From Neisseriaceae bacterium HSC-16F19 (GTDB lineage Bacteria; Pseudomonadota; Gammaproteobacteria; Burkholderiales; Neisseriaceae), in the NCBI RefSeq assembly GCF_024171525.1, contig NZ_JALJZY010000001.1:124001-188000 (forward strand): a stretch of DNA of 64,000 nucleotides, in the 5' to 3' direction. The notes below the pieces were generated by a model. It worked only from the letters and a program-made list of their open reading frames with translations, was not told where the DNA came from and ran no database searches. Made by a program: the position numbers and the translations under genes. Positions 1 to 7,684 of this stretch are shown here, one piece after another. Within the stretch, counting starts at the first letter, position 1; each line of letters starts with the position of its first letter.

Positions 1-209
1 TTGCCCAAATCATAGGCATCGGTGTCCCAGTTGTGGGTCAGCTCCAGCACGGTGGTGTCGGACTCGTCGCCGTAACCGACAAAAGCCAGCGTAAAACGGC
101 CTTCGGGGTAGTCTTTGCGGCGCAACAGCTGCATGCCCAGCACGTCTTGGTAAAACGCCAGGGACTGCTCCAGATTGCCCACGCGCAGCATGGTGTGTAA
201 AAGTCTCAT
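1..209 (-). CDS. gloA: Lactoylglutathione lyase (glyoxalase I), 3' part outside window
   Basis: Converts the methylglyoxal-glutathione hemithioacetal to S-lactoylglutathione in the cytosol, a detoxification step. Only the first 69 codons are present; the gene runs off the left edge. The start at 209 gives MRLLHTMLRV. His5 and Glu56 fall where E. coli GloA has two of its four metal ligands; the other two would lie beyond the edge. The stretch NLEQSLAFYQDVLGM is typical of the family. A TATAAT-like -10 for this strand lies at 247-252. The gene is divergent from zupT. The identification is firm although the gene is partial. Confidence 0.9.
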   Translation of the reverse strand, partial: MRLLHTMLRVGNLEQSLAFYQDVLGMQLLRRKDYPEGRFTLAFVGYGDESDTTVLELTHNWDTDAYDLG

Positions 210-341
210 GATTATTCCTTAATGGCAGTGTCGGTTCAGGCCGCAAATTATAACCCAGGCGGCTGCCTGAAAGCGCAGAACATCCATAGCCTGCTTCAAT
301 CACTCCCTTGTTCTGCCGCAATCGGGCTTGCCAACATAAAC

Positions 342-359
342 GATAATAACTATCATTTA
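342..359. promoter_or_regulatory. AT-rich inverted repeat resembling a Fur-type operator before zupT
   Basis: GATAATAACTATCATTTA lies 15 bases before the zupT start. It resembles the Fur box pattern (GATAAT..ATCATT) but fits only loosely, and a metal regulator other than Fur could use it. Its place directly before a metal importer suggests metal control; this is inference from position and similarity only. Confidence 0.35.
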
Positions 360-373
360 TTTTTTATCGTTTG

Positions 374-1195
374 ATGCCGCCTCCGATGCTCGACCCTGCC
401 CCGCCCAATCTCGCCATTGCCTTGGCCATCACCTTTGCCGCCGGTTTGGCCACCGTGCTCGGCAGCCTGTTGGTGTTTTTGCAAAAAACGCCCAATCCGC
501 GCATTTTGTCTTTCGGCTTGGCCTTCGCCGGTGGTGCCATGGTGTATGTGTCGCTCACCGAAATTCTGGGCAAATCGGTGGAAACCTTTACCGGGGCCTA
601 CGGCCACAGCCACGGTTTTGCCTATGCCACTTTTGCCTTTTTGGCGGGCCTTCTGTCTGTGGCGGCGATAGACCGGCTGGTGCCCAATCCGCACGAAACC
701 CTGGACCCGCAAGACCCGGCCTTCCGCACGCGCAGCCGCAGCCACATCGGCCGCATCGGTCTGATGGCCATGCTGGCCATCACCGCCCACAACTTGCCCG
801 AAGGTTTGGCCACTTTTTTTGCCACGCTGGAAAATCCGGCGGTGGGCCTGCCCCTGGCTTTGGCGATTGCCATCCACAATATTCCCGAAGGCATTTCCAT
901 TGCCGCGCCGGTGTATTTCGCCACCCGCAACCGCAAGCTCACGGTATTGCTGTGCCTGGTTTCCGGCCTAGCCGAGCCGGTGGGTGCGGTGCTGGGCTAT
1001 ATGCTGCTGAAGCCGTTTTTGGCGCCGTGGATTTTCGGCACGGTCTTCGGCCTGATTGCCGGGGTGATGGTGTTTCTGGCACTGGACGAATTGCTGCCCG
1101 CCGCCAAACGCCACGCCGGCGGCCACGAAACCGTGTACGGCCTGACATCGGGCATGGCGGTGATTGCCTTGAGTTTGGTGTTGTTTAATGTTTAG
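374..1195 (+). CDS. zupT: ZIP-family metal (zinc) importer ZupT
   Basis: Inner-membrane importer of zinc and other divalent metals. The protein has 273 residues, close to the family's usual 260-270, with about eight hydrophobic segments. The two ZIP signature motifs are present: HNLPEG at residues 139-144 and HNIPEG at 168-173, which supply metal-site residues in the central helices. A histidine-containing loop (GHSHG, 77-81) follows the second membrane segment. An in-frame TTG at 371 precedes the ATG at 374, and another ATG lies at 386. No clear ribosome binding site is visible, so the start is uncertain by a few codons. It is a single gene, divergent from gloA. Confidence 0.9.
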   Translation: MPPPMLDPAPPNLAIALAITFAAGLATVLGSLLVFLQKTPNPRILSFGLAFAGGAMVYVSLTEILGKSVETFTGAYGHSHGFAYATFAFLAGLLSVAAIDRLVPNPHETLDPQDPAFRTRSRSHIGRIGLMAMLAITAHNLPEGLATFFATLENPAVGLPLALAIAIHNIPEGISIAAPVYFATRNRKLTVLLCLVSGLAEPVGAVLGYMLLKPFLAPWIFGTVFGLIAGVMVFLALDELLPAAKRHAGGHETVYGLTSGMAVIALSLVLFNV

Positions 1196-1215
1196 ACCGC
1201 ATACGGCCAAGGCCA

Positions 1216-1275
1216 AGGCTGCCTGAACAGGTTTTTGCTATGCAGAAACGCACTGCCTTTGTTTTCAGGCAGCCT
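1216..1275. repeat. Inverted pair of DNA uptake sequences after zupT
   Basis: AGGCTGCCTGAA at 1216-1227 and its reverse complement at 1264-1275, separated by 36 bases. The loop is longer than in the compact uptake-sequence hairpins elsewhere in the window, so terminator function is less certain. Confidence 0.6.
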
Positions 1276-1304
1276 GAATCTTTGCAAACCCCGGACCATG
1301 AGCC

Positions 1305-1486
1305 GTAGGGTGGGCATTTATGCCCACCGTTTTCAGCAACTGATGTTTATAGTCGCATAAAATAAGAACGAGACAAGGCAGCAAGCCGCAGACAGTACAA
1401 GTAGTACGGCAAGGCGCAGCAACGCCGTATCGTTCTTATTTTAAATGACTATAAAAATGTTCGGTGGGCATCAATGCCCACCCTAC
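1305..1486. repeat. GTAG-headed REP pair (GGTGGGCAT stem) split by a Correia-like element
   Basis: GTAG at 1305-1308 is followed by a 9-bp-arm hairpin at 1309-1328 (GGTGGGCAT, loop TT). The mate hairpin at 1463-1482 is followed by CTAC at 1483-1486. The two halves are separated by a Correia-like insertion at 1348-1453. An uninterrupted copy lies at 2029-2106. GTAG next to a palindrome is the hallmark of REP sequences mobilised by RAYT transposases. Confidence 0.75.
1348..1453. mobile_element. Correia-like miniature element, short form, with TA duplication
   Basis: The terminal inverted repeats begin TAGTC and end GACTA (1350-1451), flanked on each side by TA (1348-1349 and 1452-1453). The core reads GACAAGGC, GCCGCAGACAGTACA, GTAGTACGGCAAGGCG and CAACGCCGTA in order. 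This is the order found in neisserial Correia repeat enclosed elements, whose short form is also about 105 bp with TA target duplications. It sits inside a REP pair. Correia elements can carry promoters and be RNase III targets, but nothing here proves either. Confidence 0.85.
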
Positions 1487-1558
1487 CCTTGCTTGACACG
1501 CTTTCATGTCTATAGTATTTCAGCACCACGGTTTACCACCCACACGGAGGCGTTTGCT

Positions 1559-1885
1559 ATGAAACTCTTTGCCATGATTCCGGCCGTCTTGAGTGCAGTC
1601 ACCCTGTCGGGCTGCCTGCCTATGCCTTATGTGCAGGATGCCGACGGGCTGTCGGATGCCAAGGCCATCAAGGCCACGGCGGACAAATACGGTCTCAAAC
1701 CGTCCGAGGTGCAGATCAGGCGCCTCAACAACAGTACGGGGCTGAGCTATATTGCCACCATGCGCGGGCAAGAATATCAATGCTTTATATCGACCCACCG
1801 TGTCTTGGGCAATCCGTTTTTGCAGCACAGCCCGCCCAGATGCAAGGACGCATCCGGTCGTGATTTGCAGCCTTTTAACCGTTAA
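1559..1885 (+). CDS. Small lipoprotein of unknown function
   Basis: A protein of 108 residues with a lipoprotein signal peptide; the lipobox Leu-Ser-Gly-Cys ends at Cys19. The mature part has no domain I recognise. It contains two further cysteines, which could pair. GGAG at about 1546-1549 lies a suitable distance before the ATG at 1559. The reading frame is open further upstream into the Correia element, but that extension has no signal peptide logic and is discarded. An uptake-sequence hairpin follows at 1958-1991. Confidence 0.7.
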   Translation: MKLFAMIPAVLSAVTLSGCLPMPYVQDADGLSDAKAIKATADKYGLKPSEVQIRRLNNSTGLSYIATMRGQEYQCFISTHRVLGNPFLQHSPPRCKDASGRDLQPFNR

Positions 1886-1957
1886 AGCCTTCTGTAACAC
1901 CCGTGCCGGTATCGGGCATGGCGGTGCTTGCTTAGTTTAGGGCGCAAGCAGATATAC

Positions 1958-1991
1958 AAAGGCTGCCTGAAAACCCTTTCAGGCAGCCTTA
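1958..1991. terminator. Uptake-sequence hairpin after the lipoprotein gene
   Basis: AGGCTGCCTGAA at 1960-1971 faces its reverse complement at 1978-1989 across a 6-base loop. Such paired uptake sequences commonly act as intrinsic terminators in Neisseriaceae. Confidence 0.7.
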
Positions 1992-2028
1992 ATCTTTGTA
2001 AAACCCAAACCGGTTATCAAGATAAGCC

Positions 2029-2106
2029 GTAGGGTGGGCATTTATGCCCACCATTTTAAGCAACTGATGTTTAAAAATGTTTGGTGGGCATAAATGCCCA
2101 TCCTAC
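2029..2106. repeat. GTAG-headed REP pair (GGTGGGCAT stem), uninterrupted
   Basis: GTAG at 2029-2032, a hairpin at 2033-2052, a 30-base spacer, a mate hairpin at 2083-2102 with one mismatch, then CTAC at 2103-2106. The spacer matches the flanks of the Correia-like insertion in the copy at 1305-1486, so this is the empty-site version. It ends 8 bases before the stop codon of the next gene. Confidence 0.75.
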
Positions 2107-2113
2107 CTTTGCC

Positions 2114-3346
2114 TTACGTCCACTGTGCAATATAACCGCTCACCCGCGTTTTATCGCACCAAAAGGCATATAAGGCACCGCCGCTGCCAAACATCAACTC
2201 ACCACCGGCCATGTCCGGCAACCCGCTATCCAGCTGAAAAACAAAATCCATTTTCTCGCCCGATATTGGGCATGTTAAAACATCACCGCCCTGTATCCAG
2301 GCAGGTTCTCCACCCAAGCGGAACAGGTTTTCCCGACTGTTGGCCGCGCCCCAATCTTGGTATTGCCATCGCTGCGGTGTGGCTGCCAAGGCGATTGGGC
2401 ACGGTACTATCGGCTGGTCGTCATCGCTTTCCACATCATTCATGTTGCCTATCCGCTCCGGCCTGCCTTCGCTGTCGTGGCGGTAAAAAAGCGCACCGTA
2501 GCCTTCGTTGATTTCACGGATATGAACTGCAAAGGTGACTTTGTCCAAAGAGATACACACGCCTTCAGGCACCGGATCCAAAGTCAGCAGATACAGCAGC
2601 GGATTGCCGCCCTCCTCTCCGACAATACCGCCCATGCTGTGCGTGTCCGCCCCGACAGCAAGCCGCCAAGTCGGATGTTTGCGGCTGTTCAAAAATACGG
2701 CGCTTTGCGGCAGCCAATACCGTGGCGGGAAAATACAATGGTACAAGGCACTTGGACAATAGCTGCACACTTCCCCATCCCGCACAGTAAAGCCGACCCG
2801 CTCCAGACACTCAGTGAAATCGTCGGTCAGCTGATGTTCCTGATTGAACGTTTGCAGAAACCGCAGGGTGGGCAGATGCCGTGTCTCCAGCAGACAGTGC
2901 AGCAGATCTCTTTGTTCTTCCCTATCCTTGCTGTTGACCAGCCTGTTATGAAAAACCTCAATCTCATGGTTCGGCGCATTCCGCCACGGCCATCCCATGC
3001 CGTACGCCGAGAAATTAATCTTTTCGTCAAAAATAACGGATAAATAAGGGTGCAGCAAATCAGGCGCTTGCAAAGCCGTACGGGACACAATTTCCCGCAC
3101 AAGCTCCGGGGCTGTGCGCTCCCTGTTTGCAAAAGCAAATGCCACCAGTTTCTGCAAGTCTTCCCGCGCCAAAAAGCTCAAAGCGTCCTGAAAAAAAGTG
3201 GTGCTTTTGTCTGCCTGCACCATAAAGCCGCGGCAGAATTCAAAAACCTGTTCGGGATCATCGATAAACTCATACAGCCGCTCGTAAATCAACGGCATGT
3301 GCCAGCCTTTGGCGGCAAATTCGCTTAAAAACTGTTTTACCTTCAT
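2114..3346 (-). CDS. Accessory protein with DUF1963-like C-terminal part
   Basis: 410 residues, probably cytosolic, with no signal peptide or membrane segment. The N-terminal ~200 residues look helical and I do not recognise them. The last ~60 residues (PAWIQGGDVLTCP, then MDFVFQLDSGLPD, GSGGALYAFWC) resemble the end of the DUF1963/YwqG fold, where a tryptophan-rich strand precedes an FQLDS-type motif. AAGGA six bases before the ATG supports the start at 3346. It lies between a REP pair and an uptake-sequence hairpin, as genes in exchangeable positions often do. A role as an immunity-type protein is possible but not shown. Confidence 0.6.
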   Translation of the reverse strand: MKVKQFLSEFAAKGWHMPLIYERLYEFIDDPEQVFEFCRGFMVQADKSTTFFQDALSFLAREDLQKLVAFAFANRERTAPELVREIVSRTALQAPDLLHPYLSVIFDEKINFSAYGMGWPWRNAPNHEIEVFHNRLVNSKDREEQRDLLHCLLETRHLPTLRFLQTFNQEHQLTDDFTECLERVGFTVRDGEVCSYCPSALYHCIFPPRYWLPQSAVFLNSRKHPTWRLAVGADTHSMGGIVGEEGGNPLLYLLTLDPVPEGVCISLDKVTFAVHIREINEGYGALFYRHDSEGRPERIGNMNDVESDDDQPIVPCPIALAATPQRWQYQDWGAANSRENLFRLGGEPAWIQGGDVLTCPISGEKMDFVFQLDSGLPDMAGGELMFGSGGALYAFWCDKTRVSGYIAQWT

Positions 3347-3373
3347 AAAGGTCCTTGGGCGTGGCAGACATAC

Positions 3374-3406
3374 AAAGGCTGCCTGAAAACCCTTTCAGGC
3401 AGCCTG
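3374..3406. terminator. Uptake-sequence hairpin after yqhA
   Basis: AGGCTGCCTGAA and its reverse complement face each other across a short loop between the yqhA stop and the start of the downstream minus-strand gene. A likely terminator for yqhA. Confidence 0.65.
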
Positions 3407-3428
3407 TTTAAACAACAACGCGACAATC

Positions 3429-3956
3429 TCAATGCGCCTGATGGGTGGTGCCGTACAAAATCTTGTCCGTCCACGCAATCGCCAGTGCCGAGAGCAAAAA
3501 GCCCAGATGCAGCAAAAGCTGCCACATCATTTGTTTTTCCGACAGATTGGCGGCATTGATAAAGGTTTGCAAGAGATGAATGGAGGAAATGCTGATAATG
3601 GCCATGGAGAGCTTGACCTTGAGCACCGAGGCATTCACATGGCTCAGCCATTCGGGCTGGTCGGGGTGGTCGTCCACACGCAGGCGCGAGACAAAGGTCT
3701 CATAACCGCCAATCAGCACCATAATCAGCAGATTGGCAATCATCACCACGTCGATGAGGCTCAGCACGGTGAGCATGATGGTGTTTTCGTCCATGGTGCC
3801 CAAATTCACCACCAAGTGCCACAAGGACTTGATGAATTTATAGGCATAAATGGCCTGCACCACAATCAGGCCGAGGTAGATGGGCAATTGCAGCCAGCGG
3901 CTGGCAAAGACCACGCGGCCGAGCAGGTTTTGGGAAGGCAGATTGGGTTCTTGCAT
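3429..3956 (-). CDS. yqhA: UPF0114 (YqhA) family inner-membrane protein
   Basis: 175 residues with about four hydrophobic segments; the ASRWLQLPIYLGL segment near residue 20 and the GGYETFVSRL motif after the second pair of helices match YqhA. The family's function is not established. The start at 3956 places the conserved ASRW segment about 18 residues in, as in relatives; a longer frame would overlap the galE leader and is rejected. The ribosome binding site is weak. The gene is divergent from galE with about 100 bases between. Confidence 0.8.
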   Translation of the reverse strand: MQEPNLPSQNLLGRVVFASRWLQLPIYLGLIVVQAIYAYKFIKSLWHLVVNLGTMDENTIMLTVLSLIDVVMIANLLIMVLIGGYETFVSRLRVDDHPDQPEWLSHVNASVLKVKLSMAIISISSIHLLQTFINAANLSEKQMMWQLLLHLGFLLSALAIAWTDKILYGTTHQAH

Positions 3957-4054
3957 GATGTTCAAACGGCGGAAATCAAAAAGCCGCCATTTTAACGCAA
4001 ACCGCCCGCCGCGGTCGTGTACAATCCGCATTTTCCACCGCAGTTTCACAGTTC

Positions 4055-5080
4055 ATGACAGCCACCATACTCGTCACCGGCGGCGCCGGCTTTATCGGCT
4101 CGCACACCGTCGTCAGCCTGATTGAGGCCGGTTACCAAACCGTTATCCTCGACAATCTCAGCAATGCCTCACCCAAAGTACTGGAGCGCATTACCGCCAT
4201 TACCGGCGTGCAGCCGGTGTTTTACGAAGGCGATGTGCGCGACCGTGCGCTCTTGCGCGAAATTTTCGCGCGCCACAACATCCATGCGGTGATGCATTTT
4301 GCCGCCCTCAAAGCCGTGGGCGAAAGCGTGCAACAGCCGCTGCGTTATTACGACAACAATGTTTCAGGCAGCCTGGTGCTGGCCCAAGCCATGGCCGAGG
4401 CCGGGGTGTTCAATATCGTGTTCAGCTCGTCCGCCACCGTCTATGGCGACCCGACCCACGTCCCCATTCGGGAAGAGCAGCCCACCGGCGGCACCACCAA
4501 TCCCTACGGCACGTCCAAATACATGGTGGAGCGCATCCTCGCCGACCTTTACGGTGCCGATGCGCGCTGGAGCGTGATTTTGCTGCGTTATTTCAATCCC
4601 ATCGGCGCCCACCCCAGCGGCCTTATCGGCGAGCAGCCCAACGGCATTCCCAACAATCTGCTGCCCTATGTGTGCCAGGTGGCCGCAGGCAAGCTGCCGC
4701 AGCTGTCGGTATTCGGCGGCGACTACCCCACCCATGACGGTACCGGCGTGCGCGACTACCTGCATGTGTGCGACCTGGCCGACGGCCACCTCAAAGCCAT
4801 GCAGGCGCGCGCCGGACAAGCCGGTGTGCATGCCTACAATCTCGGCACCGGCCAGGGCTATTCCGTGCTCGACATCGTGCGCGCCTTTGAAGCCGCCAGC
4901 GGCCAAAGCGTGCCCTACCAAATCTGCGACCGCCGCCCCGGCGACATCGCCGCCTTTTATGCCGACCCGGCCAAGGCGCAACAGGAAATCGGCTGGCAGG
5001 CCAAACTCGGCTTGGACGACATGATGCGCGACGCCTGGCGCTGGCAGCAGCAGAATCCGGACGGGTATGAGACGGAATAA
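4055..5080 (+). CDS. galE: UDP-glucose 4-epimerase
   Basis: Interconverts UDP-glucose and UDP-galactose, supplying galactose for lipooligosaccharide and other surface glycans. The 341-residue protein has the NAD-binding GGAGFIG loop at residues 9-15, Ser124-Ser126 in the SSSATVYG motif, and the catalytic Tyr151-x-x-x-Lys155 pair. Length and order fit the extended SDR epimerase family. An uptake sequence lies inside the coding region near 4362. It stands alone, away from galU, which is at 32725. Confidence 0.95.
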   Translation: MTATILVTGGAGFIGSHTVVSLIEAGYQTVILDNLSNASPKVLERITAITGVQPVFYEGDVRDRALLREIFARHNIHAVMHFAALKAVGESVQQPLRYYDNNVSGSLVLAQAMAEAGVFNIVFSSSATVYGDPTHVPIREEQPTGGTTNPYGTSKYMVERILADLYGADARWSVILLRYFNPIGAHPSGLIGEQPNGIPNNLLPYVCQVAAGKLPQLSVFGGDYPTHDGTGVRDYLHVCDLADGHLKAMQARAGQAGVHAYNLGTGQGYSVLDIVRAFEAASGQSVPYQICDRRPGDIAAFYADPAKAQQEIGWQAKLGLDDMMRDAWRWQQQNPDGYETE

Positions 5081-5223
5081 TGTTTTCAGGCAGCCTTGAT
5101 GGTCTGTTTTCTTGTATACAAAATCACATCCCTACCAAAAGCATCAATTCGGATAGCCGCACACAGACATCTTTCACTAGTATGTATCCTGTGCATGCGC
5201 CGTTTCTTAATGCGCCCACAAAA

Positions 5224-5249
5224 AACGGCGAACACCAAGGTTCGCCGTA
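5224..5249. terminator. Stem-loop downstream of galE
   Basis: ACGGCGAA at 5225-5232 pairs with TTCGCCGT at 5241-5248 across an 8-base loop, preceded on the plus strand by an A-run. Single uptake sequences flank it at about 5083 and 5270. The rest of 5081-5337 holds no gene I can support. Confidence 0.45.
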
Positions 5250-5337
5250 ATGAGTGGTCATATCTGTATTTTCAGGCAGCCTTAGACCATTTAAGAGTGC
5301 GGATAATCACCTATCTTCATTTATTAATTTTTAAACT

Positions 5338-5982
5338 TCATTTTCTATGAATTAGAATATTATTAACAATAACTATAAGTACAGAAATGATGACAGTAGC
5401 CACCAAAAATATTGTCACATTCGCCTTAATTGCCTCCTGAAAAGAAGAAGTGCTTAAAAAATATAATAAAATAATAAGAAATATGATCATTAAAATCATT
5501 ATTCTCACCTGCTTACAACCTATCTTTTCATTTTTTGCAGAATCCCAAGCAGTGTTAATAGCAAATGATATTAAAAAAGGTAGAAAAGAAACTGCATAAG
5601 CATAACTTATAGAAATATAAGGCTCACCTATTAATTTTTTATTTGTATCTGACAATTGCAAAGCCATTACCACCATCACAATTGCATATACAACTGTTAA
5701 TATAGAAACAAATATTTTCGCTCCTAAATCACTCACAACATTTAAACTAAAGCTTATTTCATATTCAGCATTTTTTTTGCTGTCGTTAAAGACTAAATCT
5801 ATTCTAAGCTCACCTTTATGACATATCACTTTACCAACCATCTCTTCTTTGTCATAGCGCAATCCAGTTTTCTCTTCAAAGGTCTTCTCATCTTGTTCTT
5901 CATTATTTATAAAAAATTTAATTTTTTTTAAATTTACTGAATTTAGAACCTCTAAAACTAATAGGCTTAATACTCTCCCCAT
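5338..5982 (-). CDS. AT-rich membrane protein of unknown function; probably frameshifted at its 5' end
   Basis: The intact frame codes for 214 residues with a soluble N-terminal domain of about 80 residues and then about four hydrophobic segments. Base composition is strikingly AT-rich beside its neighbours, a sign of acquisition. The ATG at 5982 has no ribosome binding site and its first 20 residues look out of frame. A better start at 6028, with AGGA eight bases upstream, opens a second frame that stops at 5918 after an A8 tract (plus-strand T8, 5922-5929). Removing one A joins the two frames into one protein of about 228 residues. I do not recognise the family. Confidence 0.6.
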   Translation of the reverse strand: MGRVLSLLVLEVLNSVNLKKIKFFINNEEQDEKTFEEKTGLRYDKEEMVGKVICHKGELRIDLVFNDSKKNAEYEISFSLNVVSDLGAKIFVSILTVVYAIVMVVMALQLSDTNKKLIGEPYISISYAYAVSFLPFLISFAINTAWDSAKNEKIGCKQVRIMILMIIFLIILLYFLSTSSFQEAIKANVTIFLVATVIISVLIVIVNNILIHRK

Positions 5983-6028
5983 ATGCTACATAAATTAAAG
6001 TTCCATCACCTGGGATGCTAATTTTCAT
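5918..6028 (-). other. Probable true 5' end of the AT-rich gene, out of frame through an A8 tract
   Basis: The 36 codons from ATG 6028 start MKISIPGDGTLIYVAYGES and run into AAA AAA AAT TAA at the homopolymer. The AGGA ribosome binding site and sensible peptide argue that this is the native N-terminus. The one-base difference may be a phase-variable slip, a fixed mutation or a sequencing error; sequence alone cannot tell. Confidence 0.6.
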
Positions 6029-6061
6029 CAACCAATCCTTTACTCTTAGATAAATAAAAAT

Positions 6062-6724
6062 CTATACCTGCCAATCTATCGGCGCCAGCCCCTGTGCCTG
6101 CAAATAGGCATTCGCCTGGGAGAAATGGCGGCAGCCCAAAAAACCGCGGTGGGCCGACAACGGCGAGGGATGCGGCGCGCTCAAAACCAGATGGCGGCTG
6201 CGGTCTATCATGCGTCCTTTGCGTTGCGCATGGCTGCCCCACAGCATAAACACCACATGTTCGCGCTCTTGATTCAGCACCTCCACCACTTTGTCGGTAA
6301 AGGTTTCCCAACCCAGCGCGGCATGCGAATGCGCCTGTCCGGCACGCACGGTGAGCACGGTATTAAGCAGCAGCACTCCCTGTTCGGCCCAGTGTTGCAG
6401 GCAGCCGTGGCGGGGGATGGCAAAGCCGGCTATGTCCGCCGCCAACTCTTTATAGATATTGAGTAAAGACGGCGGCACGGCAATGCCTTCGCGCACCGAA
6501 AACGACAGGCCGTGTGCCTGGCCGGGGCCGTGGTAAGGGTCCTGCCCCAAAATCACCACGCGCACATCGGCAAATTCGGTGGCCTTGAAGGCATTGAACA
6601 CATCGGCAGCGGGCGGGTACACCGTCACGCCGTTTTCCCGCTCTTGGCGCACCGCCGCCAGCAGGCTTTGAAAATAAGCCTGCTGTTTTTCAGCGCCTAT
6701 GGCTTCTTGCCAAGTGTGCATCAC
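6062..6724 (-). CDS. ung: Uracil-DNA glycosylase
   Basis: Removes uracil from DNA to start base excision repair. 220 residues, normal for family 1 UDGs. The catalytic water-activating motif GQDPYHGPGQ spans residues 60-69, with Asp62 as the general base. The leucine-loop motif HPSPLSAHRGF is near residue 185. An uptake sequence lies just upstream near 6762. It is followed on the same strand by the AT-rich membrane protein gene, which appears to be a later arrival. Confidence 0.95.
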   Translation of the reverse strand: MMHTWQEAIGAEKQQAYFQSLLAAVRQERENGVTVYPPAADVFNAFKATEFADVRVVILGQDPYHGPGQAHGLSFSVREGIAVPPSLLNIYKELAADIAGFAIPRHGCLQHWAEQGVLLLNTVLTVRAGQAHSHAALGWETFTDKVVEVLNQEREHVVFMLWGSHAQRKGRMIDRSRHLVLSAPHPSPLSAHRGFLGCRHFSQANAYLQAQGLAPIDWQV

Positions 6725-6894
6725 ATCATCCTTACAGTAAAAACAAACGGAGGTGCCGATTTTTCAGGCAGCCCCGCTTAAAAAACGGTAATATGCCGCT
6801 CCATACCGAACCCGGCTCTTGCCACACCCGCAGCACCCTGCCCGACGGTCAGGCACAAAAACTATATCACAGCAGTTTCAGACGGAGACTCACC

Positions 6895-7542
6895 ATGGAT
6901 GCCCGCAACACCCTGCAACAACTCGCCGCCCTGCTCGACAGCCGTGCCGAAACCGGCAGTACCATGCGCTTGGACGAAGCCCAGGCCTTTTTGCTGGCCC
7001 TGATCAGCGGCCCCGACCCGGTGGATGCCGCACTGTGGCTGCCGGAAATCCTCGCCGAGGAGCACCTGTTTGACGATGCCGAACAGCAGAACATTGCCAC
7101 GCTGCTCACCGCATGGACGGACAGCATGCGCGCCCAAATGCAGCAGGGACAAATGCCGGATTTGCTGCTCTATGCCGACGAAGAGGGCGGCACCGATTAC
7201 TACACCTGGTGCAATGCCTATCTCTACGCCATCGATATTGCGCCTTCCGATTGGTTTACCGAACAGGAAGACGAAGGCTTCGAAGACCTGTTTTACCCGG
7301 TGATGGCCTTGGGCGGCGTGTATGACGCCACCGACGACGAGCCCGCCCTCATCGACATCGACGACACCGAGCGCCGCGACCTGCAACAACAGCTGCCCGA
7401 GAGCCTGTTGGCCATTTACCGCTACTGGCGCGCCAAGACCAACAAACCGCAAACCCTGCGCCGCCAAGGCCCCAAAACCGGCCGCAACGAACCCTGTCCT
7501 TGCGGCAGCGGCAAAAAATACAAAGCCTGTTGCGGTGCTTAA
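6895..7542 (+). CDS. YecA/YgfB-family protein with C-terminal SEC-C zinc motif
   Basis: 215 residues. The N-terminal ~180 residues are the helical, acidic UPF0149 (YgfB/YecA) domain. The last 20 residues (196-215) form the SEC-C motif, with the CPCGSGKKYKACC pattern that binds zinc in SecA and YecA. The role of the family is unclear. GGAG at 6884-6887 supports the ATG at 6895 rather than the upstream ATG at 6793. An uptake-sequence hairpin at 7552-7592 ends the transcript. Confidence 0.8.
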   Translation: MDARNTLQQLAALLDSRAETGSTMRLDEAQAFLLALISGPDPVDAALWLPEILAEEHLFDDAEQQNIATLLTAWTDSMRAQMQQGQMPDLLLYADEEGGTDYYTWCNAYLYAIDIAPSDWFTEQEDEGFEDLFYPVMALGGVYDATDDEPALIDIDDTERRDLQQQLPESLLAIYRYWRAKTNKPQTLRRQGPKTGRNEPCPCGSGKKYKACCGA

Positions 7543-7551
7543 AACGGCATC

Positions 7552-7592
7552 ACAGGCTGCCTGAAAGCGGTTTATAGGTTTCAGGCAGCCTG
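7552..7592. terminator. Uptake-sequence hairpin after the YecA-like gene
   Basis: CAGGCTGCCTGAAA pairs with TTTCAGGCAGCCTG across a 13-base loop and is followed by TTTT on the plus strand. Confidence 0.7.
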
Positions 7593-7684
7593 TTTTCTTT
7601 GCCAGTCTTTACCCGCACCCCTGTTTGAATTAACCGCCACGCCCCCATCTGTCGGTTTCCTAACCCCCAACCCGCTTTGCCGCC

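Noticed and set aside
1445..1558. Upstream extension of the lipoprotein reading frame
   Set aside because: It starts inside the Correia-like element and REP; the signal peptide and ribosome binding site place the start at 1559.
5096..5350. 84-codon frame after galE
   Set aside because: No ribosome binding site, no recognisable protein pattern, and it contains uptake sequences and a hairpin.
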